NCBI GenBank assembly: GCA_017893485.1
Contig: CM030366.1
Span: 181,967,594-182,031,593, forward strand
Reading direction: 5' to 3'
DNA from: Hemerocallis citrina
Taxonomy: Eukaryota > Streptophyta > Magnoliopsida > Asparagales > Asphodelaceae
Length of the DNA stretch: 64,000 bases
Below, one piece after another: positions 46,590-59,192 of the stretch; positions within the stretch are counted from its first letter, which is position 1; the number at the start of each line of letters is the position of its first letter. The notes under the pieces were generated by a model that was given only the letters and a program-made list of their open reading frames with translations, ran no database searches and was not told the DNA's origin. Both the position numbers and the translations under genes were made by a program.

Positions 46590-47733
46590 TGATTCTTGGG
46601 GAATCTTTCGGGCCCAACTTCTCCTCCAAGTTAGATCATACGACTCCTATCGTGTATCATCTTCTTCAGGATATATCTGTATCACCCCGAATTTTTAATA
46701 TAATATCTCAGAAATATGTGGCACAATTCCTAGCATCAACCTCAATGTAATAGTAAACATAGCCAAAACACAGATAAATTTTTCAACTTTTATTACATCA
46801 ATTCTTTACAAAACACAGCAAAAAATTAAACACCTTGAATTACAATTTATTTATTTTACAACACATTCTTTTACAATTTACATAAGCCACATTATCATTC
46901 TACCACATGCATCCAAATCCCAATACTATAGGTACCTACCTGTAAAACATGAGGCTAGAGATAATCCTAACCCCAATAACTACAGGGGTCAGCCATAACG
47001 GTACGAGTGACATCAAAAGAAATACATTGTAAATAAAACATGAAGAATAAAGTTATAAACAACACATACCAATAGTAGTAACAGATGGAATATGAAATGA
47101 CAGTAAATAAAATATGAAAACATCAAGTGAAACTAGACTAAGTGTCAAGTGTAGCAAAACAGAAAACAAACATGCATAAAACTAAGTCAAGAAAATGCAA
47201 TTGTATTATAATGACTCTCTAATGCATACTTGTTGGTGCATTCCATGCTACATAGGTCTGGTGCAAGCCCTTATCGTTCTCCACTTTAAAGGGTTAGATC
47301 CCTCGTTATGCAACTAAGCCTACAACGGTGACGGAAACAAGATCCAGATTACTCCGCGAATAGGCATCACAACCCTCGACACGCAAGCATCATGTAAGAA
47401 TAACTCAAAAACTGGAGAATCATATCCCTGCCGTGTACCCCACCGCCGCCCCTTGACGTGCAGATACACAGGCACATCACGTGAATGGACCCATCTGCCC
47501 TCGACACGCAAATGTACCTGTATGTTCCGTGAATAGGCCTGCAGACCCTCGACACGCGAACATACTAATAGTCCTCTCGAGATAGAACACACAAGTCCTA
47601 AAACGCATCCGTTGGACTGGACCCCAAAAGCATATACCTACATTTCCCAAGTTCCATCACATCTCCACTAGTGCATGTCCTTAAGTTGGTTATTATTAAA
47701 ACACAAATTCCCCATTCTCTAGAGTTAGTGTAT

Positions 47734-50682
47734 CACTACAACACACAAGGTATTTTCTGGCATTTTTTCTGATATTCGCCGGTGAATAATTCACCGGCAT
47801 TTTTAAAATCGCCGGTGCTAATGCCGCCGAAGAAGGCGTCGCAGAAAAGGGGGGGTCTACACCGGCATTTTTTACGAACGCCGGTATTTCCCTAAGATAC
47901 ACCGACGGTCGTAAAAACGCCAGTGTAGGGCGTATTCAAGACTGCCCTCTTCTCCACATATAATTATTCTACCCCGACGTTTGTAAAAATGCCGGTGTAG
48001 GTATATAAATTTTTTTTTAAAAATAAATTAAATTTTAAAAAAAACAATGCAGCACTCTTACAATCAAAACCAGAATATGGAGTTCAAATTATTGAATTAC
48101 AAAGAGTGAAAAAGAATACTTTCACTGTCAAATTCAGAAAAAAAATGCTACTAACTGAAATGAAACTTATACTTTTATAATACTCATGAGATAACTGTCA
48201 ATTGAAGCCACAACATAAGTTCAAACAAGATTATTTCATCACTAGTCACTCCTCTGTAAATCATAGTATGCAACTTCAGTTACATAATCCATCTCATCAT
48301 CACTTAAAACCATACGGCAAAGAACAATCTCATTTTCAAACCCAAGCAACAAGCATGAACATTACGTTAGAAACTGATACTCATGTAGACATCATGATAT
48401 AATTGTATATAAAGTTTAGATAAAAAAAAATTCCATCACTAGTCGCTCCTCAAAAAATCATAGTATGCAACTTCAGATACATGATCCATCTCATCTCCAA
48501 ATTCAGACAAAAAAGCAACTAACCCATCTCCAAATGCATAATAATTCCAGTTTATTCTGAAGGCTATAAACCCCTTACATGTTGGCATTCAACCAAACTT
48601 CAAATAAGTACACACTATGCAGTGAGAGAATTTGAGAGTTTATTTCATTAACTATTGGATCATATATACTTCATCAAAACACAATATAACTAGCATCAGT
48701 TAATTTTCTTAAAAAGTTGTCAAACTGCAAACTTCTTTCGATTGCAGATAAGAAAGCAATATAATGTTGTCCCAAACCAACGATACCAGAGGAACCAACA
48801 ATCCTGCATGGTCCCAATTTTTGTTTTAATCATGATCAAATTCAAGTATTGAATAATGAAAAAAATGAAGCACATACTACAAAGAACCCAAACTGAAGAC
48901 CCTTTTCTTCAATCTAAACCTGAATATGAAGATCAAAGCTGGAGGCCCCCAAAAGGAAACTCATTTGCTATTATATATCCTGATGTTTTCCCCCCATCAT
49001 TCATATACCCTAACATTACCTTTTGCATAACATCTTAATAAATTGAGCCAAATATAATAGATTGCCAGCATGGAGAACATAACTTCCTTTTTGGCTGAAC
49101 CACACATTAATTCAATGTGAGTTGAATGACATTTGAAGATGAGCCAAGTTTAAACTTTAGGTTATATAAATAGAGGTAGAAAAACATAAGGGCATATAAG
49201 TGAGAAGTAGGCAAAATAGGTTACTTATCCTCAATTTACCCTTCTTTTTCATTGTTAAGTTGGTACTGAATTTGTTATATTGATTTTGGAGGTTGCACAG
49301 TGTCTTAGTTCTACACAATGGAGTGGGACATTAGTGTCGTGACAATTTTATGCTTGTATTTGGACAAAACATATATGTTGAACGTAAGTAACAACGAGAG
49401 GGCTCTGTTGGTATAATGAAGTTGCCATCACAAGCAACTACAGATAAAGCAGTCTATCTCTATGCATTCCGCATAATTCTGTCAAAATCTTAACCATTTT
49501 CCTTTTTGATCATAAGATAGAGAGTGGCCTATATTTTTCTATCGAAAATGCAAATAAAGATACAACCAAAAATAAGAAAAAAATATCCCAAGAGAATACA
49601 AACAAATAGATGAGCAAGACAATGATTGGTGATAGAATTAATCCACGATGACAAACTAAATGAGAGGGCGACACCCAATATCTTGCCGAATTTCTTCTTA
49701 AGTAGTAAGGTCATGACTTTTTACGATATTATTGTTGCATTGTTCTGTTCCAACAAGAACAGATTGTACAATTGCACTGCAGAGTTAGACTTTGATTTGA
49801 CTTCGATTCAAATTCTTGTACCTCATCCATACCTCCTAAGGTTCAAAAATAGAAACTTATGTAATCAGAATTGAAAGCGAAGATTAGTTCTTGTTAACTG
49901 AGATATTTTGACGATTGAATAATTCATACAAAATTAAGGACTATACTTCCACAATTGTTTTGCCTCTCCTCTGAACAATGGAAATAAGTTATGATAATTA
50001 AACTTATGCCAGTCAATCTTTTGCAAATTCAGTTAACCAATTCCACCAAATCACATCTAATCCATAAACTATACAAAATGAATAAAAATCTAAACTTTAC
50101 CAACCAAGTCACCAAAGATGAGAAATTTACGTGGATATCAGCAGCTGAAGTCCAACTTGGAGAACCCATGGCAAGGAGAGACTGGCCAATGGACTGGTAG
50201 GGAGACGATGGCGACACGATCGGAGCTAGGGTCTGAGAGGGATGGCGTGGTCGGGGCTAGGGTTTGTGAGAGAGACGTAGGGGTAGGAAGGTAAGGGGTG
50301 ACACGATGATTGGGGCTAGGGTTTGTGATTGGGGCTAGGGTTTATGAGAGAGAGATGGACTAGGCGACGTGGGGAGGGGGGACGGGGGGCACGGCGATTG
50401 AGGGCGGAGGACGAAAACGGTGGGGGTCGACGAAGACGTGGAGGAGTTTGGGTTCTTGAGTGCGTGGAAGAGAGAAATCAGAAAATTTAGGGATTGAGTG
50501 AGAGAGAGACAGATCGAGGGGGTTTTGGGTTCTTAAGTGTCACACATCTACACCGGCATTTTTAAGAAACACCGGAATAGGTGGGGTGTATTTTTAATTC
50601 GTTCATAACCTGGGATATTCACCGGCATTTATACCCACACGCCGGAGTAAAATCGCTGGGGTAAAATTAGTTTGTTGTAGTG
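47734..50682. mobile_element. Non-autonomous CACTA transposon
   Basis: The ends CACTACAACA and TTGTTGTAGTG are inverted, flanked by a 3-bp TAT duplication (47731-47733, 50683-50685). Subterminal regions (47755-48000 and 50535-50665) hold repeated ACACCGGCATTTTT-like boxes in both orientations, typical of CACTA transposase-binding repeats. The 2.9 kb element has no transposase. A few short frames inside have no recognisable domain. The GA-rich 50200-50530 region resembles gene 5' sequence (CTAGGGTTTGTG repeated) and may be captured DNA. Confidence 0.9.
48001..50200. other. CACTA interior, no coding gene recognised
   Basis: AT-rich. Frames of 60-80 codons are present but show no conserved pattern. 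A local repeat CATAGTATGCAACTTCAG occurs at about 48263 and 48462. Confidence 0.5.
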
Positions 50683-53333
50683 TATCCTGTCGGACTTAAT
50701 TTTCACAAAACAACCCCAATGATCCCAACTGGTCAAAATCCACAAAATCTCATTTGCCGGTTCATAGGAATCCCACTGAACTCATAGAGACTCACAAAAT
50801 GAATATCAACACAAAAAATTTCAATAAAACTCTCAATTCCATCATCAAAATGTTTATATCGAGAAAACTTCTTTAATCAACATAATCCAAGTTTATTCAA
50901 TATAATCATAAATTTTCAGAACTGAAATAAAATATTAAATTCATTAAATAACTGAGAATCATATTTTGAAGTCATAGAATATCACAAAACATTAATCTCT
51001 TCGAAAATCGTATATATTCCACTTTATAAAGTCGTAGAAATACAATTTAAATTCTATTATAAACAAAATATAACTCTTTGTAAAATACTATAATCTGTAG
51101 CAAAAACATCATCTAAAACAGTAGATTAATAATCTATAAGTTCAAAGAAATAATCGTTCAAGAAAAACGATGAAAACTCAACAAAGCACTCAGCCAAACA
51201 GCCGACATTCGACTGTCAAAACCAGTACAAAACTCGACGGTCGACTATCAAGTAAAAATCCCAAAAATGAAGAATTGACAGTTGACTGTCAATTTTAGTG
51301 CAAAAGTGTGGCGGTCGACTATCATAAGCGAAAATTCGCTGCTTTGAAATTCGTGCACATTTTTACTATACTTCTATAATTCTTGTAAAATCATGAATTT
51401 GCAAAAAAGAAAAACCTGAGATGATCAAATACGACTTTTATGTCATACAGAAGTTTATAAAACTAATCAAAATCATATCAAGATCACAAAAGAGTAATTT
51501 TTCACAAAACTCTTCAAAACAGTAAAATATATTCATATGTGTATATATATACATATGCATTAGTTATAATATCAAGAAATCACTGATTAGAAGTAGTATA
51601 GGGTTTCAATTTCAATCTCAGTATCAAAACAATCAAGATCCAATTGAAAACTTTGCCAAACCACAAAAATTCAATTTCGGCCATTCACCATCAGACCCGA
51701 AATCAACACCCCCCTTTTTCACTTCAAGAATGTATCTTTTTGATTCAATAACTCCTCTACAACTTGTTATACACATACCCCAACTGATTTCAATAGTTTA
51801 CACATGAATAATATGCAATTATAACAACCATTCATCAAGTCATTCTTCATTAAGATACCAAACAGTGGGTATATCTATATATTCAACAGTAAAGTTAAGT
51901 TTTGTTCACTTTTATTTAATATTCATCATAGAAAACATAATAAACATTCAAAACAGCAAGATCATGAAAGGAAACATCATACTCATGATTTTTATTAGGC
52001 TCTTAACAATCTCAAGTCGTCTATAGGGAATTTTAATCATCAATAGTATAGTTTTCACGAAAAAATTCAATTTTTATTCATCCATCCATCAAAATTCATT
52101 ATATTACCATACCATCATCTAACATGCTTTCTAATAGACAAATCATTACATACAACATGCATAGAACAATAAGAAAACAAACCTATGTCACTCACCTTTT
52201 TGAAGAATCAACCGAAGTAATAAAAAGAAGAAGAAAAATCCTTCCTTTCATAAGAAAACCAAGATCCTTGCTTCGAAACTCCAAGAAGTCAATAATAAAG
52301 AAAACACTTTGTGTAGTGCAGCAAAGAGACGGCTTCACCTTTCTTTTAAATAGACCGGAATTATGGTAATTAGGGTTTTTGAATAGATTTGTAAAATACC
52401 CCTTTTGAATATATCATTACATATATAAATCCTTATACTTGGAAATTAGATAACCCAATTAAATTTAGATTTTAAAAAAAAAAAAAAATACTCAAATCTA
52501 GCCGACACTTGTTTTAACTCCAGAAAAATAATTTTTTTTGTTGTAAAGTTTGACCTAAGGGGCAATTTTACAAAAAGACATTTCTTTAAGAAATTTGCGA
52601 AATAAATCAAATTTATTAAAAAAAATTACCCATTTTACCTCTGAGTTGGCTAGCCATCATGCTCAACCCAGAAATCTGAAAAACCTGGAGTTTTTCCTCC
52701 AAGTGGTAATTTTGCACAAAAGCCCCATCTTTTTGTAATATTTGCAAATAAGTCGAATAAATACCAGAAAAATTCAGAAAATTCATAAATAATACATACT
52801 AATAAATATTAGGTTTTCCTAAAATAATTTTTTACTTTGAACTTCCCAAGAAAATATTTGCACGTATTTTGCACGTATAAAAAGATAAATTTCAGAAAAA
52901 ATATTTATTAAATCATCATAAATTATTTTAATTCATTTATTAATCTCAAAATATTATTTAAAAATCTAGGGTATTACAATATCGAACCGTTATTATATCA
53001 AGATTACAACCTTCAATTTCTCTAGATCTCTATATATTATTATGTTGGCCTCCCTTGAGAGGCAAAAAAGAGTACTTCATTGCAAAGAATAATAGAGAAA
53101 GTTCTCCATTGTAAATAAAAAATTATTTTCTAGTGAGGCTTGAGAGATATATAGATTATTGGTGAGAGTATTATATTTTTTGTATCTTCTTTAGTTGAAT
53201 AATATTTCCCTTATTTCTCCCCCAGATTAGGTGTAGCCAAATTAGGACAAATATTGTGTGCTTGGTTTGATCTACTTATTTGATTGTTCATTGGATCTGT
53301 TGTCGCCAGACTCAGCAACGAATTCCTAACAAT

Positions 53334-53344
53334 TGGTATCAGAG
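53334..53344 (+). other. Copia primer binding site, tRNA-iMet type
   Basis: TGGTATCAGAG follows the LTR end CCTAACA by two bases. No gag follows, so the element is truncated. Confidence 0.7.
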
Positions 53345-54180
53345 TATTAGTTGTTCCTAACAGGGGGGAGATCGTCAGAGCCTTCGAGCTTGGGGGCTAT
53401 GTTGATGAGGGAATAGAGATGCGACCCAAATTTTTGTTCTCAACGGTGCCAAACAAAGCCTAATTGTAAAAGAATCCATACTACACAAACTATGATTGAT
53501 CATTGTTTCTTGTTTGATTTTCTTCATTATCTATTGAAACTTACCCAAGAAACTAATGAAATTGATTTCTAGGTAATAAAATTTCTGATATGTCATTCCA
53601 TATCAAGAATTTTACAAAAAAGTTATGCAAAAAAAAACATTTGATTTGATTCAAGAACATGTAATTCGGGTGTTTATCATTTTGTCACTATACCCGGAAG
53701 AGAGTAACAATATGGATGTAAACATTATTTGACCATCTCTATTTTAAATGCAATTGCGATTGAGAATTAATGATGATAATTATTCAATTAAGAGTGTACA
53801 AGACGAATTCAAAAAGATTTTCCATGACTAAACATTACAAAAAAAAAGGTGCATTGTACACTGTAACAAACTAATATGCGTGACTAGAGCTAGCCAACAA
53901 ACTAGCTGTACGCGAAGGGCCTTAGCCGCTTGAGCTGTATGCGAGGGAATTCTCAATCTCATAAATTGAATTGCCAGGTTGACCAAGTGCAAGATATCAA
54001 ATTTGTTCGAGAGTTTCTCATTCCTTTCCAAGAACGGGGACTAGATCATGGGCGTATCCAAGCGTTTCAAACCTATTCTCTCACCTTTATCTCAGATACA
54101 AACGATGTAGGAATCAAAGTTGATGTTGGATGCGCTGGTGTAGATTTATTTTCTTAACTGCAATGTTAGTATTAGAATAA
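53345..54180. other. Intergenic, no gene seen
   Basis: No recognisable coding or repeat structure beyond the truncated copia leader. Confidence 0.5.
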
Positions 54181-54357
54181 TCTCTAATACTATAATGGGA
54201 GAAGGCTTTAGTGTAATTTGTCAATCTACCAACTTATACAACACACGTGTATAACTATTATAAAGGAGGTTTTAGATTCAAACCCAAATTACGTCTAAAT
54301 TTTCACTTTAAAAAAACTATATTTATTAAGACGTGCATCGCACGTGTAAATTACTAG
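54181..54357 (+). mobile_element. Small non-autonomous Helitron (177 bp)
   Basis: Starts TCTCTAATACTATAATGGG after host A and ends CTAG before host T. A GTGCATCGCAC hairpin lies about 12 bases before the end. The 5' 40 bases match the Helitron at 17423-17577. Confidence 0.78.
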
Positions 54358-54533
54358 TATAAGTAGTGCTAAAGTCCATGCTCTAAATGAGAGTTCAAGG
54401 TGGGATGAATAAAGGAACTCGAACTGATTCGTGCATCTGCTTCTATTTTCGTAGTGAATCATAACAACTCGTCCTGTGTCAATAAGGTCTTGAGGAAGGC
54501 TATGAGCAAGGATTTAAGCACCTTTACCATTGC

Positions 54534-54805
54534 TAGGGCTACAAATGAGCCGAGTCGAGCAGAGTATCTTGAGCCTCGAGCTCGGCTCGTTAAGCAATCA
54601 AGCTCAGTTTTCAAGCTCTAGCTCGGCTCGATCACATCTCGAGCCAAACTTTGACCGAGCTTTGACCGAGTTCGAGCCGAGTAGCTTGCGAGCTTAGCCT
54701 AACAATCACAGCAAGCCCAAGCTCGAGCTCGACTCGAGCTCGTCTCGAGCCCAGCCGAGTAGCTCGCAAGTAGCTCGCGAGTAGCTCGGTTTGTTTGCAG
54801 TCCTA
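54534..54805. mobile_element. hAT-type MITE rich in GAGCTCG (272 bp)
   Basis: The ends TAGGGCTACAAATGAGCCGAG and CTCGGTTTGTTTGCAGTCCTA are imperfect inverses. An 8-bp duplication ACCATTGC/ACCACTGC (one mismatch) flanks it, as for hAT elements. The interior is a mesh of self-complementary GAGCTCG words. Confidence 0.8.
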
Positions 54806-54981
54806 ACCACTGCTCATGGTCCGACGGAAGTGGAATGGCTTGGAACGCACCTACTTTTTAGATCCATTATGTTGGTTTCATGAGGGAGCCTCCTTTTTCT
54901 TCATTTGCATTTTCAAAAGAATGTTCGGCACAACCTTTTTGGTCAAAGGAATTGATGATTAGTGTAGTCTCTGATCCTTAC

Positions 54982-55533
54982 TGATATGACTAAAAATAGG
55001 ATTAAATCAGGACCGTTCAAATCGGGCACGAATCTTAAAGCTCTCAGGGGTAAAATGGTAATTTCACCTACAAACGGGTCCGAAATTGGAACTGGATCTC
55101 TTCTTCAAAGCCCAATAACCCATAAACGGATCTGTCATATTGGATACAGGTACCAACCCGTTACAAACTAATTCAGAAGGATAAAGAGTAATTCAAATTC
55201 GTGATTATTCGTAAGAGGCGGTTTTAACCACTTCTTATCATGAAACGAGTTTAAACTCCCCAGCTTATCCATCAACACCGGGAAGTAGAGATTTGTCCTT
55301 ATCTCGAAACAAGTCCCTAAGGAGACTATAAATACCCCTCTCCCCCACCGTAACAAGGTAATCAATCTTTTTCTACCTAAAACTCTTTTCATAATCTTTT
55401 AGATTACTGACAAGAGCGTCGAAGGGTTCTTCGCCGGGATCCATCCTGGTGTATCGAACATTGTGCAGGTTCACGACAGTGGCGAGAAACCAGTCAACCA
55501 GCCAGTGAAAGTCAACAGAAATCAGCAGCAACA
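54982..55533 (+). repeat. 5' LTR of the plus-strand Tat element
   Basis: TGATATGACTAAAA to CAGCAACA, about 552 bp. TATA box CTATAAATAC near 55327, followed by the family block TTACTGACAAGAGCGTCG. The terminus is set by the PBS three bases downstream. Confidence 0.82.
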
Positions 55534-55536
55534 GAT

Positions 55537-55551
55537 TGGCGCCGTCTATGG
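55537..55551 (+). other. Primer binding site of the Tat element
   Basis: TGGCGCCGTCTATGG, three bases after the LTR, of the form common in Tat elements. The donor tRNA was not assigned with certainty. Confidence 0.75.
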
Positions 55552-55604
55552 AAAAGAAAAAAAAGCGATCCAGTCCTATTTTATCAGCCAAGGTAGTTTC
55601 AAGC

Positions 55605-57425
55605 TATGCCTCCCAAGAAAGGAAAGACAACGGCTTCTAACCGTAGAGCCACTCCCGCTCCTTCTCCTCCTCCAGTCCAGGAGGTTCTCCCTCAACCCGC
55701 TCAATAAGTCCAGCAGCCTGGACAGCCTCTCCCTCAACCCTTCCAACAACCGCAGCCTGGACGGCCCCTTCCTCAACAACCTCAGCCCCAGCAGGCTCCT
55801 CAAGGACCACAAGAGGCTGCCGCGGGACCCTCCCACAGAAGTCGACAAGGCCAACCTCCTAATCGTGACCATGTGTTGATACACAACCCCTCGTCCGACT
55901 CCAAGGCCTCGCAAAGTCCCCCTACGCCGAAGGATCTTTGGCACATCATCGTCAATAGAAAATATGGGGTAGATCTTCGGACCCGCTTAGATGAGAGGCA
56001 GACCCATGATGGGATACCCTGCCGAGAACATCAAAGGGGTCTAGCGATCCGGTCTCCTAGAGCCCGATCCCCCTGCAGGCCAGATCGCAGAAGGTCTAAC
56101 TCTCCCAAGAGGCGAAGGGAGTCACCCCAGCGTCTTCAAAGGAGAAGCTGCTCTCCAGTCGGCCGACCCGCCCCTCAGGACCACCGAGAGCAGAAGGCCC
56201 TTGTTACGAGGGTAGAGTTCCAGCAATTTCAAAAGGCAGTCCTGAGGGTCCTCAATGTTGCTCCCGACCATAGCCGTGGGCACCCAGTCCTCAACCTGCA
56301 CCAAACCATAGGAAATGTACTCCCAGTCCTCAATCTACCCCCAAGCTATTAGCGTCGTACTCCCGGTCCTCAACCTGCCCCGAGCTATTGTCGTCGCACT
56401 TCCAGTCCCCTTCTGCACTAGGACGAGTCCCGGGCCTCAGCAAGGCATGACCAGAGGGAAGATTCGGTCTACCACCGTCTCCACGAGATGGAGAGGCACT
56501 TTGGCCGACTTGATAGAGAAGAAAAACAGCTGGCGAGGAATTTTTGCCCCATCAGGCCTCCATTCTCCCGGACCATAATGGAGGTACCGGTCCCAGATAA
56601 CTTCAAGCCCGCTCATTCTGAATCATACAACGGGGAGTCCGACCTCGCTGACCACATCGAGAGTTTTAAAACTCTCATGATGATACACCAGACATTGGAC
56701 GTGCTTCTCTGTAAAACTTTTCTGGCCAGGCTGAAGGGGCCTGCATGGGAATGGCACTCACGTCTAGCCCCGACCTCCATCTTCTCCTTCGATCAGCTCA
56801 AAGGCCTCTTCCTGACTCACTTCGTGAGTAGCCGCCGAGCTGAAAAAATGAGCACCTCTCTGCTATTTCTTCATCAAAAGAAGGGCGAGCGGCTAAGAGA
56901 CTATGTCAAACGTTTTACCGCAGAGGCCAGATCCATTGCCTCCTTGGACGAGTCTATGGCCTCTGCCACCTTCCAATCCAATGTCGCTAATGACAGTCTC
57001 AGAGCATCCCTTGCTAAGAAGCCTCCTCAGGATTTCTCAGAACTCCTGCTCAGGAGTGTGAAATACATCTGAGCGGAAGAAGCTCTCTCCCGCCCCGCTC
57101 TTGAGGGACCGTCCTCCGGGAACAAACGGAAGGGCGGTGAAGAAGAAGGAGCTAAGAAGCTCCAGAAAGACAATGGAGGCCAGCATCGCCCTCCTCCCCG
57201 CTTCAAGAAGTTCACTCTGCTCAACGCGAGTGACTCAGCCATCCTGATGGAGGTCGAGAAAGAGGGACTTCTCCCACCACCTCCAAAGATGAACACTTCG
57301 AGCAAAAGAGGAACAGGGACAAGTGGTGTCGCTTCCATAGGAATCACGACCACAACACGGATGATTGTCGGGCCCTAAAAGACAAGATCGATGCCCTTAT
57401 TCAGATAGGGCAACTCTCCAGGTTC
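55605..57425 (+). pseudogene. gag: Tat gag
   Basis: Starts MPPKKGKTTASN. A Pro/Gln-rich region is followed by an Arg/Ser-rich stretch (RSPRARSPCRPDRRRSNSPKRRRESP). The capsid-like core runs from SRTIMEVPVPDNFKPAHSESYNGESDLADHIESFKTLM through PAWEWHSRL to QKKGERLRDYVKRFTAEARSIASLDES (56488-57072). A knuckle-like CRFHRNHDHNTDDC is readable near 57330-57370 in a shifted frame. At least two stops and two frameshifts. Confidence 0.85.
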
Positions 57426-58238
57426 GTGAGAAAGGACTTTGCAGATCCTCCTCCGCCCTCCAGCGGGGCTAATAAGCGAACCGTGCGGAACGCCGAGACC
57501 CCAGATTTTGAAGCCGAGGCTATACTACATCTCATACCTGGAGGCCCAATGGAGGGAGATTCGAACTCCTCCCGAAGTGCCTTCGTCCGAGAAGTAAATT
57601 CCGTGCAAAACCATCCTCCCCTCAGAGGCCTCGGGGTCCTGGTCACTTTTTCAGATAGAGATCTAGAGGGCGTCCAAATCCCCCATTGTGATGCGTTGGT
57701 AATAAACCTCCACATGGCAAACTTTGACGTGCACCGGGTCCTAGTGGACAACGGCAGTTCGGTCAACATTCTCTTTCTAGAGGCCTTCCAGAGGCTCAAG
57801 CTATCCAAGGATCGACTCAAGCCTGTCGGCTATACTCTCCACGGGTTTACAAGAGTGTCAGTGACGATCGAGGGTGTCATAATTCTCGATGTAACCGCTG
57901 GCAAAACTCCCATCACCTGAACCAAGCCAATGGACTTCATGGTGGTGGACATAAAGGCTGCTTACAACATCATCCTGGGCCGACCAGGCCTAGCTGCTCT
58001 CTAGGCCATACCTTCGGCCTACCACATGAAGATGAAATTCTCCACTACAGCGGGCGTGGGAGAAGTCAGAGGGAGCCAAGAGGCGGCCCGCAAATGCTAC
58101 AAGACCTCGGTGGGAGGACCGGTCCTCTCCCTTGAAGCTCTTGAACTCCCCCAAGGGAGTAGCCCACCTATATCGGAGCCGATCGATGAGCTGGAAGAGG
58201 TGGCCTTCTCAGAAGGAGATCCAACCCAAAAATTCTAG
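57426..58238 (+). pseudogene. Tat protease and linker to RT
   Basis: The protease active-site motif VDNGSSVNILF lies at about 57745-57780 and NIILGRPGLAAL at about 57967-58003. Stops are at about 57918 and 58003. After the last block (58026-58238) a further TAG is followed by MPGISEELL (about 58330) before RT. It cleaves the polyprotein in an active element. Confidence 0.82.
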
Positions 58239-58379
58239 ATTAGCAAAGTCCTTCCCCCTCCCGTTCGCTCCGACATTATCCATTGTATAAGGGGAAACTG
58301 AGACCTCTTCGCCTGGACTGTGACTGACATGCCGGGAATCTCTGAGGAGCTCCTCATGAATCACCTTAGTGTCGCTTCG

Positions 58380-59192
58380 GGGCCAGATGTGTTCACCAAA
58401 AGAGACGCAAATTCACCCCTGAGCGCCAGCAGGCTATCAAGGAGGAGGTTGAGAAACTCCTTAAGGCTCGGTTCATACAGGAGGTCAATTATCTAGAATG
58501 GCTGTCCAATGTCGTCATAGTCAAGAAGGCCAATGGGAGCTGGAGGATCTACATTGACTTCACGGATCTAAACAAAGCCTGCCCTAAAGATCCATTCCCG
58601 CTCCCGAGCATTGACGCCCTGATTGATTCAACTTCGGGCCACGAACTCTTAAGCTTCATGGATTCGTTCTCTGGGTACAATCAGATAAGAATGTTCTCTC
58701 CCGACATTCCAAAGACCTCTTTCGTCACTGACCAGGATCTATATTGTTACCGGGTCATGCCCTTCGGGATTAAGAACGCCGGTGCCAACTACCAATGCCT
58801 TGTTAACAAGGTCTTCAAGAAAACAGATTGGGCGAAACATGGAAGTCTATGTAGACGACATGTTGGTGAAGAGCATCAGTAGATCGGATCATGTCTCTGA
58901 TCTTCAGGAAGCTTTTAACGTGTTGAGTAGACACGATATGAGACTGAACCCGAACAAGTGTGCATTCAGTGTCTCATCCGAAAAAATTTTGGGGTTCATG
59001 GTCAGCCAAAGGGGCATAGAGGCCAACCCCGAGAAGATCCAGGCCATACTCAACATGGCTCCCCCTTCCAGTGTTAAAGATGTGCAGAGACTCACCGAGT
59101 GCCTCGCGGTGATAGGGCGTTTCCTCTCCAAATTTGGGGGGAAATGCCTCTCGTTCTTCAAGGCCCTCTGGGGGGCTAAAGGCTTTGAGTAG
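58380..59192 (+). pseudogene. Tat reverse transcriptase
   Basis: Readable motifs: IKEEVEKLLKARFIQEV, SNVVIVKKANGSWR, TDLNKACPKDPFPLPSID, FMDSFSGYNQIRM, TSFVTD and VMPFGIKNAGANYQ (frame to 58882). A one-base shift leads to EVYVDDMLVKS (YVDD at about 58848-58859) and CAFSVSSEKILGFMVSQRGIE to 59192. The catalytic YVDD survives but the frame does not. Confidence 0.9.

Larger units (their letters stand above)
46678..52978 (-). mobile_element. Solo LTR of a Ty3/gypsy-like element, split by a CACTA transposon
   Basis: The ends are TGTATCACCCCG and GGGTATTACA on the plus strand, flanked by ATATC duplications (46673-46677, 52979-52983). Read on the minus strand it starts TGTAATACCC and ends CGGGGTGATACA, a common gypsy LTR form. 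A TATA-like TATTTAAAAG near 52345 (minus) supports that orientation. Without the CACTA insertion it is about 3.35 kb. No PBS or internal region is present. GTCGACT motifs occur at 51200-51320. Confidence 0.75.
46590..53331 (+). repeat. Copia LTR fragment split by a solo LTR
   Basis: The right part (52979-53331) ends GAATTCCTAACA and is followed two bases later by a tRNA-iMet PBS, so it is the 3' portion of a copia 5' LTR. The left part (up to 46677) is joined once the inserted solo LTR is removed. Its exact start is not visible. Confidence 0.55.

Noticed and set aside
54534..54805. GAGCTCG-rich block as a CpG-island promoter
   Set aside because: Inverted ends and an 8-bp duplication identify a hAT-type MITE, and no gene follows.
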